The notes beneath the pieces are model-generated. The model was not told where the DNA came from and did no database searches. It was given only the letters and a program-made list of their open reading frames with translations. 42,683 bases of DNA from Flavobacteriales bacterium UBA3376 (lineage in GTDB: Bacteria > Bacteroidota > Bacteroidia > Flavobacteriales > Weeksellaceae), in NCBI GenBank assembly GCA_002359055.1, contig DEQC01000016.1, positions 1 to 42,683 on the forward strand. The letters run 5' to 3'. Positions 24,464-33,765 of this stretch are shown here, one piece after another. A program made the translations under genes and the position numbers. Within the stretch, counting starts at the first letter, position 1. Each line of letters starts with the position of its first letter.

Positions 24464-25126
24464 ATGAATTACGGAAAAGAATTTAAAAAATACGCAACGG
24501 GTCATCACGGCATACAAAGCCTACATGTAGAAAGCTATGTAGAAAGTATGACTCCGTATATAGTTGAGGAAAGAAAATTAAATGTCGCTCAAATGGACGT
24601 GTTCTCACGTTTGATGATGGACAGAATTATTTTTCTTGGAACTCCTATCAACGATGAAATCGCAAATATCATTCAAGCACAATTGTTGTTTTTAGAAAGT
24701 GTCGATGCGTCCAAAGACATTCAGATTTATATCAATTCACCAGGAGGTGGAGTATATGCTGGATTGGGAATTTACGATACTATGCAATTGGTGAAACCTG
24801 ATGTAGCTACAATTTGTACAGGTATGGCAGCTTCTATGGGAGCTGTGCTTTTATGTGCAGGTGCAGAAGGTAAACGCTCAGCTTTGAAACATTCAAGAGT
24901 GATGATTCATCAACCTCTCGGTGGTGCACAAGGTCAAGCGAGTGATATGGAAATTACTTTGAAAGAAATTCTAAAGTTAAAAGATGAATTGTATCAAATC
25001 ATCTCTTTGCATTCTGGACAACCGATCGATAGAATTCGCCAGGACGGAGACAGAGATTATTGGATGAATTCAACCGAAGCGAAGGAATATGGAATGGTGG
25101 ACGAAGTTCTACTTCCAAAGAAATAA
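24464..25126 (+). CDS. clpP: ATP-dependent Clp protease proteolytic subunit ClpP
   Basis: A 220-residue serine protease with the full catalytic triad: Ser124 in GMAASMGAVLL, His149 in RVMIHQP and Asp198 in GDRDYWMN. NSPGGGVYAGLGIYDT, forming the oxyanion region, is intact. It forms a two-ring barrel that degrades proteins unfolded by ClpX, the next gene. The N-terminal extension before the mature protease (about 30 residues) is somewhat long and may be processed. A terminator separates it from clpX. Confidence 0.96.
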   Translation: MNYGKEFKKYATGHHGIQSLHVESYVESMTPYIVEERKLNVAQMDVFSRLMMDRIIFLGTPINDEIANIIQAQLLFLESVDASKDIQIYINSPGGGVYAGLGIYDTMQLVKPDVATICTGMAASMGAVLLCAGAEGKRSALKHSRVMIHQPLGGAQGQASDMEITLKEILKLKDELYQIISLHSGQPIDRIRQDGDRDYWMNSTEAKEYGMVDEVLLPKK

Positions 25127-25148
25127 ATAATTTTCTTTAAACAAAAAC

Positions 25149-25204
25149 AAGGTTACTTGTTATGAGTGGTCAACTTTGATGCTCATATCTGAGTAACCTT
25201 TTTT
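25149..25204 (+). terminator. Terminator between clpP and clpX
   Basis: AAGGTTAC (25149-25156) pairs with GTAACCTT (25193-25200), with an inner TATGAG/CTCATA stem, followed by TTTTATTTT. It lies 23 bp after the clpP stop and should separate clpP from clpX. Confidence 0.8.
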
Positions 25205-25280
25205 ATTTTAATAAATTTCGAGTTTTCGATGGATGAACTATCTTATTATTTAAATAAATAGGATTTTGTTGGGATGACAG

Positions 25281-25312
25281 TTGAAAACATTTGTTTAAAG
25301 TTCGTACATTTG
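25281..25312 (+). promoter_or_regulatory. Promoter for clpX (-33 TTG, -7 TACATTTG)
   Basis: TTG at 25281-25283, a 21-bp spacer, then TACATTTG at 25305-25312 followed by CA: the best complete Bacteroidota promoter in the window. It lies within the longest open frame of clpX, so the true start must be downstream of about 25318. Confidence 0.72.
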
Positions 25313-25332
25313 CACACTTAAAATTGAGGAAG

Positions 25333-26553
25333 TTGGAAGAAAATAAATGTTCTTTTTGTGGAAGGCCTAAGAGTGATGTTAACTTATTAGTAGCTGGAAT
25401 CGATGGATTTATATGCGATCAATGTGTGGGTCAAGCATATGGAATTGTAGAAGAAGAAGCTGCTTATAACAAACGAAACGAATTGGTTGATCCTTTGCCG
25501 TTAAAATCACCTAAGGCTATCAAATCTTTTTTGGATGAATATATCATCGGTCAAGACACGGCCAAAAAGATTTTATCTGTAGCCGTATTTAACCATTATA
25601 AAAGAATTCTAAATCCAAATGTCGAGGATGATGATGTAGAAATCGACAAATCGAATGTTGTTTTGGTGGGAGAAACTGGAAGTGGAAAAACTTTGTTGGC
25701 CAAATCAATCGCTCGACTTTTGAATGTTCCTTTTACGATAGTCGATGCAACTGTTTTAACAGAAGCAGGTTATGTAGGTGAAGATGTAGAAGGAATTTTA
25801 ACTCGATTGTTACAAGATGCTGATTACAATGTAGAATTGGCAGAAAAAGGAATTGTTTTTATTGATGAAATCGATAAAGTAGCGAGAAAGAGCGATAATC
25901 CATCCATTACACGAGATGTTTCAGGAGAAGGAGTTCAACAAGCAATGTTGAAGATTTTGGAAGGAACTATTGTCAACGTTCCACCTAAAGGAGGAAGAAA
26001 ACATCCCGACCAAAAATTTGTTGAAGTCAATACCAAAGATATTTTATTCATAGCCGGAGGAGCTTTCTCTGGAATCGAAAGACATATTGCAAATCGCTTA
26101 AATACGCATGTGATAGGATTTAAAAATGACGAAGTAAATTCAGAAGCAAGTGAATTGCTCGATGAGGTAAATGCTATGGATTTGAAGGCATTTGGATTGA
26201 TTCCAGAATTAATTGGTCGATTGCCAGTTATTGCAAATTTAAAACCTTTGGACGATGCAGCAATGAAGAGAATTTTGACTGAGCCAAAAAATGCTTTGAT
26301 CAAACAATATGAGAAACTTTTCGCATTGGACGGAGTTAAACTTATTGTAACTGAAGATGCATTGGATTATATCGTTGAAAAAGCCAAAGATTTAGGATTG
26401 GGTGCGAGAGGACTTAGGTCAGTAACCGAAGTTATTTTTACAGATCTGATGTATGCAATTGATGAACTTCCTGAAGAATTTACATTGACAAAAGAAATTA
26501 TAAAAGAGAATGAAATCACTGGAGAAATAAGATTTCTTCAAAAAACAGATTAG
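25333..26553 (+). CDS. clpX: ATP-dependent Clp protease ATP-binding subunit ClpX
   Basis: A 406-residue AAA+ unfoldase. From the TTG at 25333 the protein begins MEENKCSFCGR, the canonical ClpX N-terminus. The zinc-binding domain has Cys6, Cys9, Cys28 and Cys31. Walker A GETGSGKT lies at about 113-120 and Walker B IVFIDEIDK near 174-182, followed by sensor motifs and the RGLRSVTE sensor-2 region. The open frame extends upstream to 25291, but the promoter covers that stretch and no in-frame ATG is available, so a TTG start is the best reading. It unfolds substrates and feeds them to ClpP. Confidence 0.95.
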   Translation: MEENKCSFCGRPKSDVNLLVAGIDGFICDQCVGQAYGIVEEEAAYNKRNELVDPLPLKSPKAIKSFLDEYIIGQDTAKKILSVAVFNHYKRILNPNVEDDDVEIDKSNVVLVGETGSGKTLLAKSIARLLNVPFTIVDATVLTEAGYVGEDVEGILTRLLQDADYNVELAEKGIVFIDEIDKVARKSDNPSITRDVSGEGVQQAMLKILEGTIVNVPPKGGRKHPDQKFVEVNTKDILFIAGGAFSGIERHIANRLNTHVIGFKNDEVNSEASELLDEVNAMDLKAFGLIPELIGRLPVIANLKPLDDAAMKRILTEPKNALIKQYEKLFALDGVKLIVTEDALDYIVEKAKDLGLGARGLRSVTEVIFTDLMYAIDELPEEFTLTKEIIKENEITGEIRFLQKTD

Positions 26554-26580
26554 AATATAGTTAAGCTATTAAAAATTACA

Positions 26581-26588
26581 TATATTTG
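26581..26588 (+). promoter_or_regulatory. -7 element upstream of the T9SS cargo gene
   Basis: TATATTTG matches TAnnTTTG, 67 bp before the start codon; the leader would be about 60 nt. No -33 TTG recognised. Confidence 0.4.
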
Positions 26589-26655
26589 TCAAATATTTGT
26601 AACCATTTTTTAGAGTGGAGGAAAAATTTAGAAAACCAACCTTAAATTTATATTA

Positions 26656-28563
26656 ATGAAACATAACTACTTAATTTGGTCATTGTGCCTTAGCATAATA
26701 TCAGGTATTGCTTTCGCTCAAGATGCTAATATTGTAGGTAACATGAAGGTGAAAGTTGAACCTAACACCTTGTTTTATTTCGGTGAAAACCTGAACCTTA
26801 ATCAAAATGTTACTGAGAATAAAGTTATAGAAAACGAAGGCAACATTAAAATCGATGGAAATCTAACCAATGCACATGTTACAGGTGAAAACTTTGTAAG
26901 TACGTGGATCAATAAAGATAGCTACGGACAAGTAATCATCAATGAATCAAGCACCGCAGGAAAGTTAGCAATGGAAAAAGGTAAAATAGATCCAGCAGCT
27001 TTTGCATGGGGTCAATTTGCTATCCCTTTTGCTTATACCAATGCTCAAGAAGCTATGCAAAATCTTTTTGGAGTTGATTATACTTCAAGTACCAATCGCT
27101 ACAATGCTTCGATGATGGTTTGGAACAACAACAAACCAAGATGGGATCACTTGAATGCTTCCAGTATTCTGAAACCAGGAGATTATGTGATATTGAACTT
27201 GTCAGCTGATGAAGGAAATGTATTAGGTGCAATGAATACTAATGATGTACTTATTTATAAAGGTGCACCGACGAATAAAGTGCATAGTATTACTGGTATA
27301 TCTTCAAACTTTTATCAAACCATTGGTAATGAATGGAATGACTGGAGAAGTAAGCAGAATTATTATAACGAAAAATACCATACATATATCGAAGACCATT
27401 TAAGAGATTTGGATACTGATCCAGCAAATTATGGTAAACATAGCTATCAATTTGGAAATCCATATACATCAAATATCGATTTATCATTGTTTGCAGATTC
27501 GAATTTGATAGGAGTTTTTAAATTTGGAAACTTGGATTGGAACATAGACTCAGGCTCTTCAACTGATGTTGATGCTGCTAAAAAAGCAACATACAATGGT
27601 ACAATTTGGGCTGGAGATGCAGAAGCTTTGATCGCTAAACCATTTGAACCGTTTGTTTTAACTTATGCAGATGGAAATATTCCTGCGAGTTTTAATTTCA
27701 ACGATATGATGAAGACTTTCAGCATGACTTCTAATGCAAATGGTTTGAATCAACCTTCTCCTTTGGTTCCTGGTCAATCAAATTACCAAACAGAAGGTGT
27801 AAATAATGCAGATTTCTATCAGTTGAGATTAAATCTTTATGACGAAAATGATGCATTTACTGGCAATAGAATTTTCGTAGTTGTTACCAACGGTATTGAA
27901 AACGGAACTCCAAATAATTTAGAATCTGAATATTCAGATTTCGGAAATAGAAACGGTTTCTATTTGGCACAAGAAAATGCAGAAGGTTTACCAGTGAATT
28001 CTTCTGCAAGAAAAATGGATATAAATACAGTGAATTTGGATTTTGAAAACAAACCAATTCCATTGTTCTTTAACAGAGAAGCAGGTGATTCCAATGGTTA
28101 TTACTTAAAAGCTGATTTGTTCTATGGAAGTATTTTCAATCAATTAGAAGAAGAAAATTATTCAGACCAAAATTCATTCTATTTTTATGATCAAACCGAA
28201 GATATTTTTATTCCAATCACCTCAGACTTTAATTATTATATAGGTCCAGATGATATTTATGGAGAGAAAATCAGATATGAATTGTATTGGAATGTTAATC
28301 CAGATGATAGATTAGGTTTAGGTGAAGAATTAACAGGCCATACAATTGTTTATAAAGATCAATTGGTTCATAAAGTAAGATTCAACCAAAATTGGAACAC
28401 TGCTGAAGTAAAAGTTTTTGACTTATCAGGTAGAAATATCTTAACTTATAATAATGTTGACACCAAAACTGATTTAACCATTAAGTTAGATGTATCAGGT
28501 GTTTATTTTGTAAGAATCAAAGCAGATACTGGTGAAGTGTACACTCAGAAAATATTAAAATAA
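26656..28563 (+). CDS. Secreted protein with T9SS type A C-terminal sorting domain
   Basis: A 635-residue protein with a signal peptide (1-21, ending GIAFAQ), an N-terminal part with repeated short strands (LNLNQNVTENKVIENEGNI), a long central region rich in N, Y, D and W that I do not recognise, and a C-terminal domain of about 75 residues. That domain runs TAEVKVFDLSGRNILTY, then VSGVYFVRIKADTGEVYTQK and ILK, matching the type A sorting domain (V-x-V-x-D-x-x-G-R ... G-V-Y-x-V-R-x ... K-x-x-x). Such proteins pass through the outer membrane by the type IX system and are cut and anchored or released. The small PID-CTERM-type gene follows 27 bp later. Confidence 0.8.
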   Translation: MKHNYLIWSLCLSIISGIAFAQDANIVGNMKVKVEPNTLFYFGENLNLNQNVTENKVIENEGNIKIDGNLTNAHVTGENFVSTWINKDSYGQVIINESSTAGKLAMEKGKIDPAAFAWGQFAIPFAYTNAQEAMQNLFGVDYTSSTNRYNASMMVWNNNKPRWDHLNASSILKPGDYVILNLSADEGNVLGAMNTNDVLIYKGAPTNKVHSITGISSNFYQTIGNEWNDWRSKQNYYNEKYHTYIEDHLRDLDTDPANYGKHSYQFGNPYTSNIDLSLFADSNLIGVFKFGNLDWNIDSGSSTDVDAAKKATYNGTIWAGDAEALIAKPFEPFVLTYADGNIPASFNFNDMMKTFSMTSNANGLNQPSPLVPGQSNYQTEGVNNADFYQLRLNLYDENDAFTGNRIFVVVTNGIENGTPNNLESEYSDFGNRNGFYLAQENAEGLPVNSSARKMDINTVNLDFENKPIPLFFNREAGDSNGYYLKADLFYGSIFNQLEEENYSDQNSFYFYDQTEDIFIPITSDFNYYIGPDDIYGEKIRYELYWNVNPDDRLGLGEELTGHTIVYKDQLVHKVRFNQNWNTAEVKVFDLSGRNILTYNNVDTKTDLTIKLDVSGVYFVRIKADTGEVYTQKILK

Positions 28564-28590
28564 ACCATTGCCAACCTAAAAAGAATAAAA

Positions 28591-28818
28591 ATGAAAAATT
28601 TTATAGTCAACTTTATACTACTAATATTACCAATTGCTACTGCTTTTGCTCAAGTTCCACCACCACCACCAGATTTTGGTGAAGATGCTTCAGGAGGACC
28701 AGGTGCGCCATCACAAACTCCGATTGACCAAATTGAGTTTATGATAGTTTTAGGTGCCGTGGCTCTTATTTTAGGAACTTATTACTATTACAAAAGAAAT
28801 AAAGTTAGCGAAGCATAA
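28591..28818 (+). CDS. Small PID-CTERM-type protein (signal peptide, proline run, C-terminal anchor)
   Basis: A 75-residue protein with a signal peptide ending in AFAQ, a PPPPP run, an acidic glycine-rich linker, then TPIDQIEF followed by a transmembrane helix (MIVLGAVALILGTYYYY) and a basic end KRNK. The PID tripeptide, helix and basic tail make up the C-terminal signal that RefSeq calls PID-CTERM, as I recall; older annotations call such proteins 'signal peptidase'. The mature part is only about 50 residues. It sits directly after a T9SS cargo gene, with a shared terminator. Its function and the enzyme that may process it are unknown. Confidence 0.72.
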   Translation: MKNFIVNFILLILPIATAFAQVPPPPPDFGEDASGGPGAPSQTPIDQIEFMIVLGAVALILGTYYYYKRNKVSEA

Positions 28819-28838
28819 GTTTTAACGTATATATAAGA

Positions 28839-28871
28839 CAAAAACCCTTTCTATTTTAGGAAGGGTTTTTA
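28839..28871 (+). terminator. Terminator after the PID-CTERM-type gene
   Basis: AAAAACCCTT (28840-28849) pairs perfectly with AAGGGTTTTT (28861-28870) and continues in T-rich sequence. It ends the two-gene unit. Confidence 0.85.
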
Positions 28872-28893
28872 TATTTGAAAAAACATTAAATGA

Positions 28894-30195
28894 ATGAAAA
28901 AGTTATTTAGCTTATTGGTCCTGATTTCTGTGATGAGCGTAAATGCTCAATTTAAAATCTCAGGTGAAATTCAAAACTTCAACGAAAAATCCTTGCTTGT
29001 TCATATCAATCAAGGCCCAAAAAATAAAATAGTAAATAAAATTACTACGGATAAAAATGGAAAATTCACGGTCAATATACCCGAAAAATACCACGGTATG
29101 ATCAATCTAACCGATGATTCTAAACAGGCGAATATCGATATTCTAACAGATAATGAAGAAGTTGCTTTCAAAGCTGAATATATCAATCAAGATTTCCAAA
29201 ACATCAATTATACCAAAGGAAAAACTGCAATTGCTTTTAATGAATATCAATCTTTTCTAACGTTTCAAAATTTGAAATCTGATATATTTCCTGTGCTAAA
29301 ATCTTATTATAAGTCAGATGAAGATTTCTTTAAAGCAATTATCAAAGAAGAACAAAGAATCGAAAATTTAAATCCATCCAATAATTCTCCTTTGTTGGAT
29401 TATTATAGTTCATTGATCGATTTGGCTAATACTAATTTTGATAATGAAGAAAGTGCCTTAGAACATAAACAAAAAATCATGCATCGTTTGGTCAACGATA
29501 ATGACAATTTAGAATCATCAGGCTTGCTTTCAAGACTTGTTTTGGATTATATACGCGCTTCAATTTTTGGATCTAAATCTCAAGCAGAAATTCAAAACAA
29601 AGTAAAAGTTGCAATTGATCAATTGATCGAGCAAACAATCATCGATACACCTCGTGGACAATACGTTTTGTCTGCTGTGTTTGAAGTTCTACCCGAAAAT
29701 CAATTCGGTGATTTGTTGGCTTCTTATTATGATATGGTAAATGCTTTGACTTGTGAATTGACCGACGAATTGAAAACGAATTTGTATGCGCACAATATGA
29801 AAAATCCTGGTGCTGAAATTCCAAATATCAAATTCAAAAAAGCCGTCAATGGATACGAATCACTTTATGATATAAAAGCTGATAAAAAAATCATTTTGTT
29901 TTGGGCATCTTGGTGTCCTGCTTGTATGAGCGAAATGCCTTATATAGAACAGTATTACGAAAATTTCAAAAAGGAAGGCGGAGAGATAGTTGCGATTTCT
30001 TTGGATTATGATTTAAATGAATTTGAAAATGCAACCAAAAATTATCCATGGATCAATTATACAGAATTGTTGAGATGGGATACTCAAGGTGTCGAGTCAT
30101 TCGGAATTCAATCCACACCAACTTTGTTTTTGGTGGATAAAGACAATAAATTGATCAAAAGAGCCAACCATATTTCAGAGCTTTTTGAAGATTAA
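28894..30195 (+). CDS. TlpA-like thiol-disulfide oxidoreductase with N-terminal DUF4369-like domain
   Basis: A 433-residue exported protein. Signal peptide 1-19 (MKKLFSLLVL then ending NAQ), then a DUF4369-like beta domain (FKISGEIQNFNEKSLLVHI, about 20-105), a long helical middle (about 110-300), and a C-terminal thioredoxin domain with WASWCPACMSEMP (Cys341, Cys344) and the cis-proline loop STPTLFLVDK near 412. Such proteins reduce disulfides in the periplasm, often for cytochrome maturation or for secreted partners. The start is clear at 28894. Convergent with the DUF58 gene, 18 bp away. Confidence 0.86.
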   Translation: MKKLFSLLVLISVMSVNAQFKISGEIQNFNEKSLLVHINQGPKNKIVNKITTDKNGKFTVNIPEKYHGMINLTDDSKQANIDILTDNEEVAFKAEYINQDFQNINYTKGKTAIAFNEYQSFLTFQNLKSDIFPVLKSYYKSDEDFFKAIIKEEQRIENLNPSNNSPLLDYYSSLIDLANTNFDNEESALEHKQKIMHRLVNDNDNLESSGLLSRLVLDYIRASIFGSKSQAEIQNKVKVAIDQLIEQTIIDTPRGQYVLSAVFEVLPENQFGDLLASYYDMVNALTCELTDELKTNLYAHNMKNPGAEIPNIKFKKAVNGYESLYDIKADKKIILFWASWCPACMSEMPYIEQYYENFKKEGGEIVAISLDYDLNEFENATKNYPWINYTELLRWDTQGVESFGIQSTPTLFLVDKDNKLIKRANHISELFED

Positions 30196-30213
30196 AATTT
30201 AATTGAATGTAAA

Positions 30214-31542
30214 TTATATCATACCTCGGGATTTTATCTCGAGGTATTTGTTTATAGTATCGATTTCTAAATCTTCAGGTCTTGTCAAAATCGTTTGAAT
30301 TCCATGTTTATTTAACTCTAAAACGATTTGTTGCTTTTCATATATGAATTTCTCAATCAATCCTTTTTGGTAAGGATCTATTTGCTTTTTAGGTGCGTTT
30401 AAATAATTTTCCAATTCCGAGTTTTTGAAAAATGTAATGATCAACAAATGATTTTTATTGATCGCTTTCAAATACGGAAGTTGTCTTTGCATAGAATCCA
30501 AACTCTCAAAATTTGTAAAAAGTAAAATCAGACTTCTCTGGGTAATTTTATATTTCAATGTATTATAGAGCATTCCAAAATCGCTTTCAATGAAATTGCT
30601 TTTGATGTTGTATAAACCATTTGATATCTTTTGTAACTGATCGCTCCTTCGTTCTGCTTTGATCAAATCTTCCATCTGATTTGAAAAAGTAAACATCCCC
30701 GCACGGTCTTGATTTTGAAGAACAATATTGCTGAAAACCAAAGTCGCGTTGATGGCATAATCCAACAATGACAAACCATCAAAAGGCATTTTCATCAATC
30801 GTCCTTTATCGATGGCACAATAAATTTGCTGTGACTTTTCGTCCACATATTGATTGACCATCAACTTTTGATGTTTAGCGGTCGCTTTCCAATTTATCGT
30901 CCGTATATCATCGCCCAAAACATAATTTTTGATTTGTTCAAACTCCATACTATGGCCGATTCTTCTACTTTTTTTCACACCCAATTCATTCAAATGCGCT
31001 TTGAAATTGTATAAACTCAATTGGTTCAATCGCAAAAATGATGGGAAAACTTTGATACTTGATTGGGTGTTAAGCACAATTCTTCTTTCTAAAATACGCA
31101 AAGGTGAACTCACAAAAACATTCGTATTTCCAAACTCATACAATCCTCTTTCGGTCGGTTTTAATTGATAGGAAATTGTTTTTGCACGATTAGGACTAAT
31201 TTCCTCTTCGATTTTGAAATCGAAAATCTGAAATTGAATCGGTAATTCATCGATAACCGTAATTTTTACTTTGAAATTAAAATGATTTTCTAAAGAAATT
31301 TTCACTGGATTCGTATCGAAATTCGATAGTTTTTCATTTAAAATTCTTTGGCCTTCGATTCCTTTTTTGCTGGAGAATAGTAAATATAATTCGATGAGAA
31401 TTAATAAAATAATTGCAAATAATAGTAAATTAGCCAGATTTATTATCCATGGAAAATAAAATCCCATGACGTAAAAAATCACGATTGATAGTATGCCATA
31501 GAAAAAGTTTCTACCTAAAAATATTTGCTGAATGTACTTCAT
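30214..31542 (-). CDS. DUF58 domain-containing protein
   Basis: A 442-residue protein. Two N-terminal transmembrane helices (about 13-55), a beta-rich middle, then the DUF58 core with GDDIRTINWKATAKHQKLMV (about 212-231), followed by a vWA-like domain with IYCAIDKGRLM and a C-terminal helical part. DUF58 proteins pair with MoxR ATPases, and the vWA-like part may bind metal through a degenerate MIDAS. The exact role is unproven. It shares one base with the moxR-like gene (TAATG), so the two are coupled. Confidence 0.88.
   Translation of the reverse strand: MKYIQQIFLGRNFFYGILSIVIFYVMGFYFPWIINLANLLLFAIILLILIELYLLFSSKKGIEGQRILNEKLSNFDTNPVKISLENHFNFKVKITVIDELPIQFQIFDFKIEEEISPNRAKTISYQLKPTERGLYEFGNTNVFVSSPLRILERRIVLNTQSSIKVFPSFLRLNQLSLYNFKAHLNELGVKKSRRIGHSMEFEQIKNYVLGDDIRTINWKATAKHQKLMVNQYVDEKSQQIYCAIDKGRLMKMPFDGLSLLDYAINATLVFSNIVLQNQDRAGMFTFSNQMEDLIKAERRSDQLQKISNGLYNIKSNFIESDFGMLYNTLKYKITQRSLILLFTNFESLDSMQRQLPYLKAINKNHLLIITFFKNSELENYLNAPKKQIDPYQKGLIEKFIYEKQQIVLELNKHGIQTILTRPEDLEIDTINKYLEIKSRGMI
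30221..30247. terminator. Hairpin at the 3' end of the DUF58 gene (shared terminator candidate)
   Basis: ATACCTCG and CGAGGTAT form a perfect 8-bp stem around an 11-base loop. It lies inside the last codons of the DUF58 gene and just after the TlpA-like stop. T-runs are weak on both sides, so termination is possible but not certain. Confidence 0.4.
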
Positions 31543-32573
31543 TAACGAGGAATTTCAATGCTTTCAATGATTTGTTCAATGATTTGTTTGGATGTTAAAC
31601 CTTCCATTTCTTTTTCTGGTGAAATTACTATTCTATGTTTCAGCGCTGGAATGGCTACATATTTTATATCTTCAGGAATGATGAAATCTCTTCCATTGAT
31701 TGCAGCCAAAGCTTTGGCCGAATTTAAAATCGAAAGTGATGCACGAGGTGAAGCCCCTAAGAACAAAGATGGATTGTTTCTTGTGGCATGAACAATTGCT
31801 GCTATGTATTCAAATAATTTTGGTTCTACGATAACTTCTTGAACGATTTTTTGGAATTCTTTGATTTCATCTGCCGAGAAAATGGCTTGAATCAATTCAG
31901 TTGTTTCAGTGTTTTTTCTTTGATTATTGCCTTCAATGATTTTGATTTCTTCTTCCAACGAAGGATAATCCACTTCAATTTTCAATAAAAATCTGTCCAG
32001 TTGAGCTTCTGGCAAACGATAAGTTCCTTCTTGTTCAATCGGATTTTGGGTAGCAAAAACCAAAAATGGTGGATTCATATCGTATTGAACGCCATCCATA
32101 GTGATTTGTCTTTCTGCCATGACTTCGAACAAAGCTGCCTGAGTTTTTGCTGGTGCACGGTTGATTTCATCGATCAAAACGATATTCGTAAAAATAGGTC
32201 CTTTCTTATATTCAAATTCATTGGTTTTCATATTGAAAATAGAAGTTCCCAACACATCTGACGGCATCAAATCAGGTGTGAATTGAATTCTGTTAAATTC
32301 CACGTCCATCGTTTTTGCTAATAATTTTGCGGTGATGGTTTTGGCAACTCCTGGAACTCCTTCGATCAAAACATGTCCATTCGCAAATATGCTAACGATC
32401 AATAAATCAATAAATTCTTCTTGACCTACAATTACTTTGGATAATTGATTTTTAATTTCTAAAACACCATTTTTTATTTTATCCAAATCCAAACGTTGAT
32501 TGAAATTTATATTTGATTCATTGGTATCGTTATTTATCGGCTGATTTGATGAAGTTGTATCAAGATTTTCCAT
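31542..32573 (-). CDS. MoxR family AAA+ ATPase
   Basis: A 343-residue AAA+ ATPase of the MoxR family. Walker A GVPGVAKT lies at 72-79, Walker B VLIDEINRAP at 132-141, sensor 1 with FATQNP and then YRLPEAQLDRFLL follow. MoxR proteins are thought to act as chaperones that load or remodel a partner with a vWA domain; the DUF58 neighbour provides one. The N-terminal 30 residues are low complexity, rich in N and D. It overlaps DUF4350 upstream by 14 bp and DUF58 downstream by one base. Confidence 0.94.
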   Translation of the reverse strand: MENLDTTSSNQPINNDTNESNINFNQRLDLDKIKNGVLEIKNQLSKVIVGQEEFIDLLIVSIFANGHVLIEGVPGVAKTITAKLLAKTMDVEFNRIQFTPDLMPSDVLGTSIFNMKTNEFEYKKGPIFTNIVLIDEINRAPAKTQAALFEVMAERQITMDGVQYDMNPPFLVFATQNPIEQEGTYRLPEAQLDRFLLKIEVDYPSLEEEIKIIEGNNQRKNTETTELIQAIFSADEIKEFQKIVQEVIVEPKLFEYIAAIVHATRNNPSLFLGASPRASLSILNSAKALAAINGRDFIIPEDIKYVAIPALKHRIVISPEKEMEGLTSKQIIEQIIESIEIPR

Positions 32574-33765
32574 AGTTGTATATTTTTGATTGATGATTGA
32601 ATTTTTCTATTGAATGATTTAATTGAAAGAAATCATCTTTAGTAATATTGTTTTTATGTTTTATTTTCTGAATGATTGAGGTTAATCCTCTACAAGTCGA
32701 TAGATCAACTGCTGATTTCGCACTCAATATTTCTGCAAAGTCATTTTCTATATCCTTTGAAGTAATGTTATATTTAGTTCGAATTTGCTCCAAAAAATAG
32801 TTAATTCTATATTGCGCCATTGCTTGATGATCGGGATGATGTCGATACAATTCCGCCAAAGTTTTTGCGAAATCTAAGGTGTGATTTATGTAAGGAAATA
32901 TGATAGGAAGTATTCTTTGCCTTCTTTTAGAATTAAAAATCAAATACATCAATCCCATAAGAATCAATAAATACAAAGCGTTCATCAAACTGTTATGCCG
33001 TTGTATAAAGCTGAGTGCACTAAAAAAGTCACCATCACTTTTTTCTTCATAGTTGATATTGTAAAATTGATGGTTAGCCCATAATATATTTCCATCTTCT
33101 ATGTACGAAAAAACTTCTGTTACGTAATTATAATAGTCGTCTTCCAACATATAATAATTGGTGAATATGATGGGTGAACTATGGTAATAAATGTATCCAT
33201 TGCCGTATCTAATCCTTATGAAATTCGGATAAATTTCATCATCAATTTTTATACTTCCCAAAACTTCAGTGGTTTCGGGATTGAAATTGCTGATGATTGC
33301 TGGCCTTCGATAATCCTTTAAAGTATATTTTTCGTTGTTTGAATTATTTTCAAGGATTAAGGATTGAGTCGTTAGATTATTTATATAATAAATTCCCGTT
33401 TCGATCTCTAAAATTTCATTAAAAAAATCAGAAGTCTCATAAGTCGATATAAATACGGATCCGCCATAAGATGCTAATTGAGCCAATCTGTCCAAGGCAT
33501 TGTCTCTTTGCAACATTCTTTCATATATAAATATATACCTGAAATCGTAGTCAGAACCATATTTGCCCAAATCCGCAATAACCTCTTTAACATCAGTGAT
33601 TTCTGAATTTTCGAAAATATTATCTAACTCCTTTCTTAAAACATAGGTTCCATAAGGAGTGGTTTTGTCTGAAGTATAATAAGGTGTCCAATCGACGCCC
33701 GAATCACAACTCATCATCAATAATCCAATGAACAACATGCTATATTTTATCAAACACTTTTTCAT
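32560..33765 (-). CDS. DUF4350 domain lipoprotein
   Basis: A 401-residue protein with a lipoprotein-like N-terminus (LLMMSC, Cys20), the characteristic start SDKTTPYGTYVLRKELDNIF, a Rossmann-like lumenal domain with GGSVFISTYE, and a single transmembrane helix around residues 266-286 (MNALYLLILMGLMYLIF), followed by a cytosolic helical tail of about 110 residues. This matches DUF4350 proteins, found in MoxR/DUF58 clusters. The function is unknown. It overlaps its neighbours by 4 and 14 bp. Confidence 0.84.
   Translation of the reverse strand: MKKCLIKYSMLFIGLLMMSCDSGVDWTPYYTSDKTTPYGTYVLRKELDNIFENSEITDVKEVIADLGKYGSDYDFRYIFIYERMLQRDNALDRLAQLASYGGSVFISTYETSDFFNEILEIETGIYYINNLTTQSLILENNSNNEKYTLKDYRRPAIISNFNPETTEVLGSIKIDDEIYPNFIRIRYGNGYIYYHSSPIIFTNYYMLEDDYYNYVTEVFSYIEDGNILWANHQFYNINYEEKSDGDFFSALSFIQRHNSLMNALYLLILMGLMYLIFNSKRRQRILPIIFPYINHTLDFAKTLAELYRHHPDHQAMAQYRINYFLEQIRTKYNITSKDIENDFAEILSAKSAVDLSTCRGLTSIIQKIKHKNNITKDDFFQLNHSIEKFNHQSKIYNYGKS

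Noticed and set aside
25935..26303. 122-codon open frame antisense to clpX
   Set aside because: It is the mirror of a strongly conserved AAA+ coding region, has no promoter of its own and reads as a low-information shadow.
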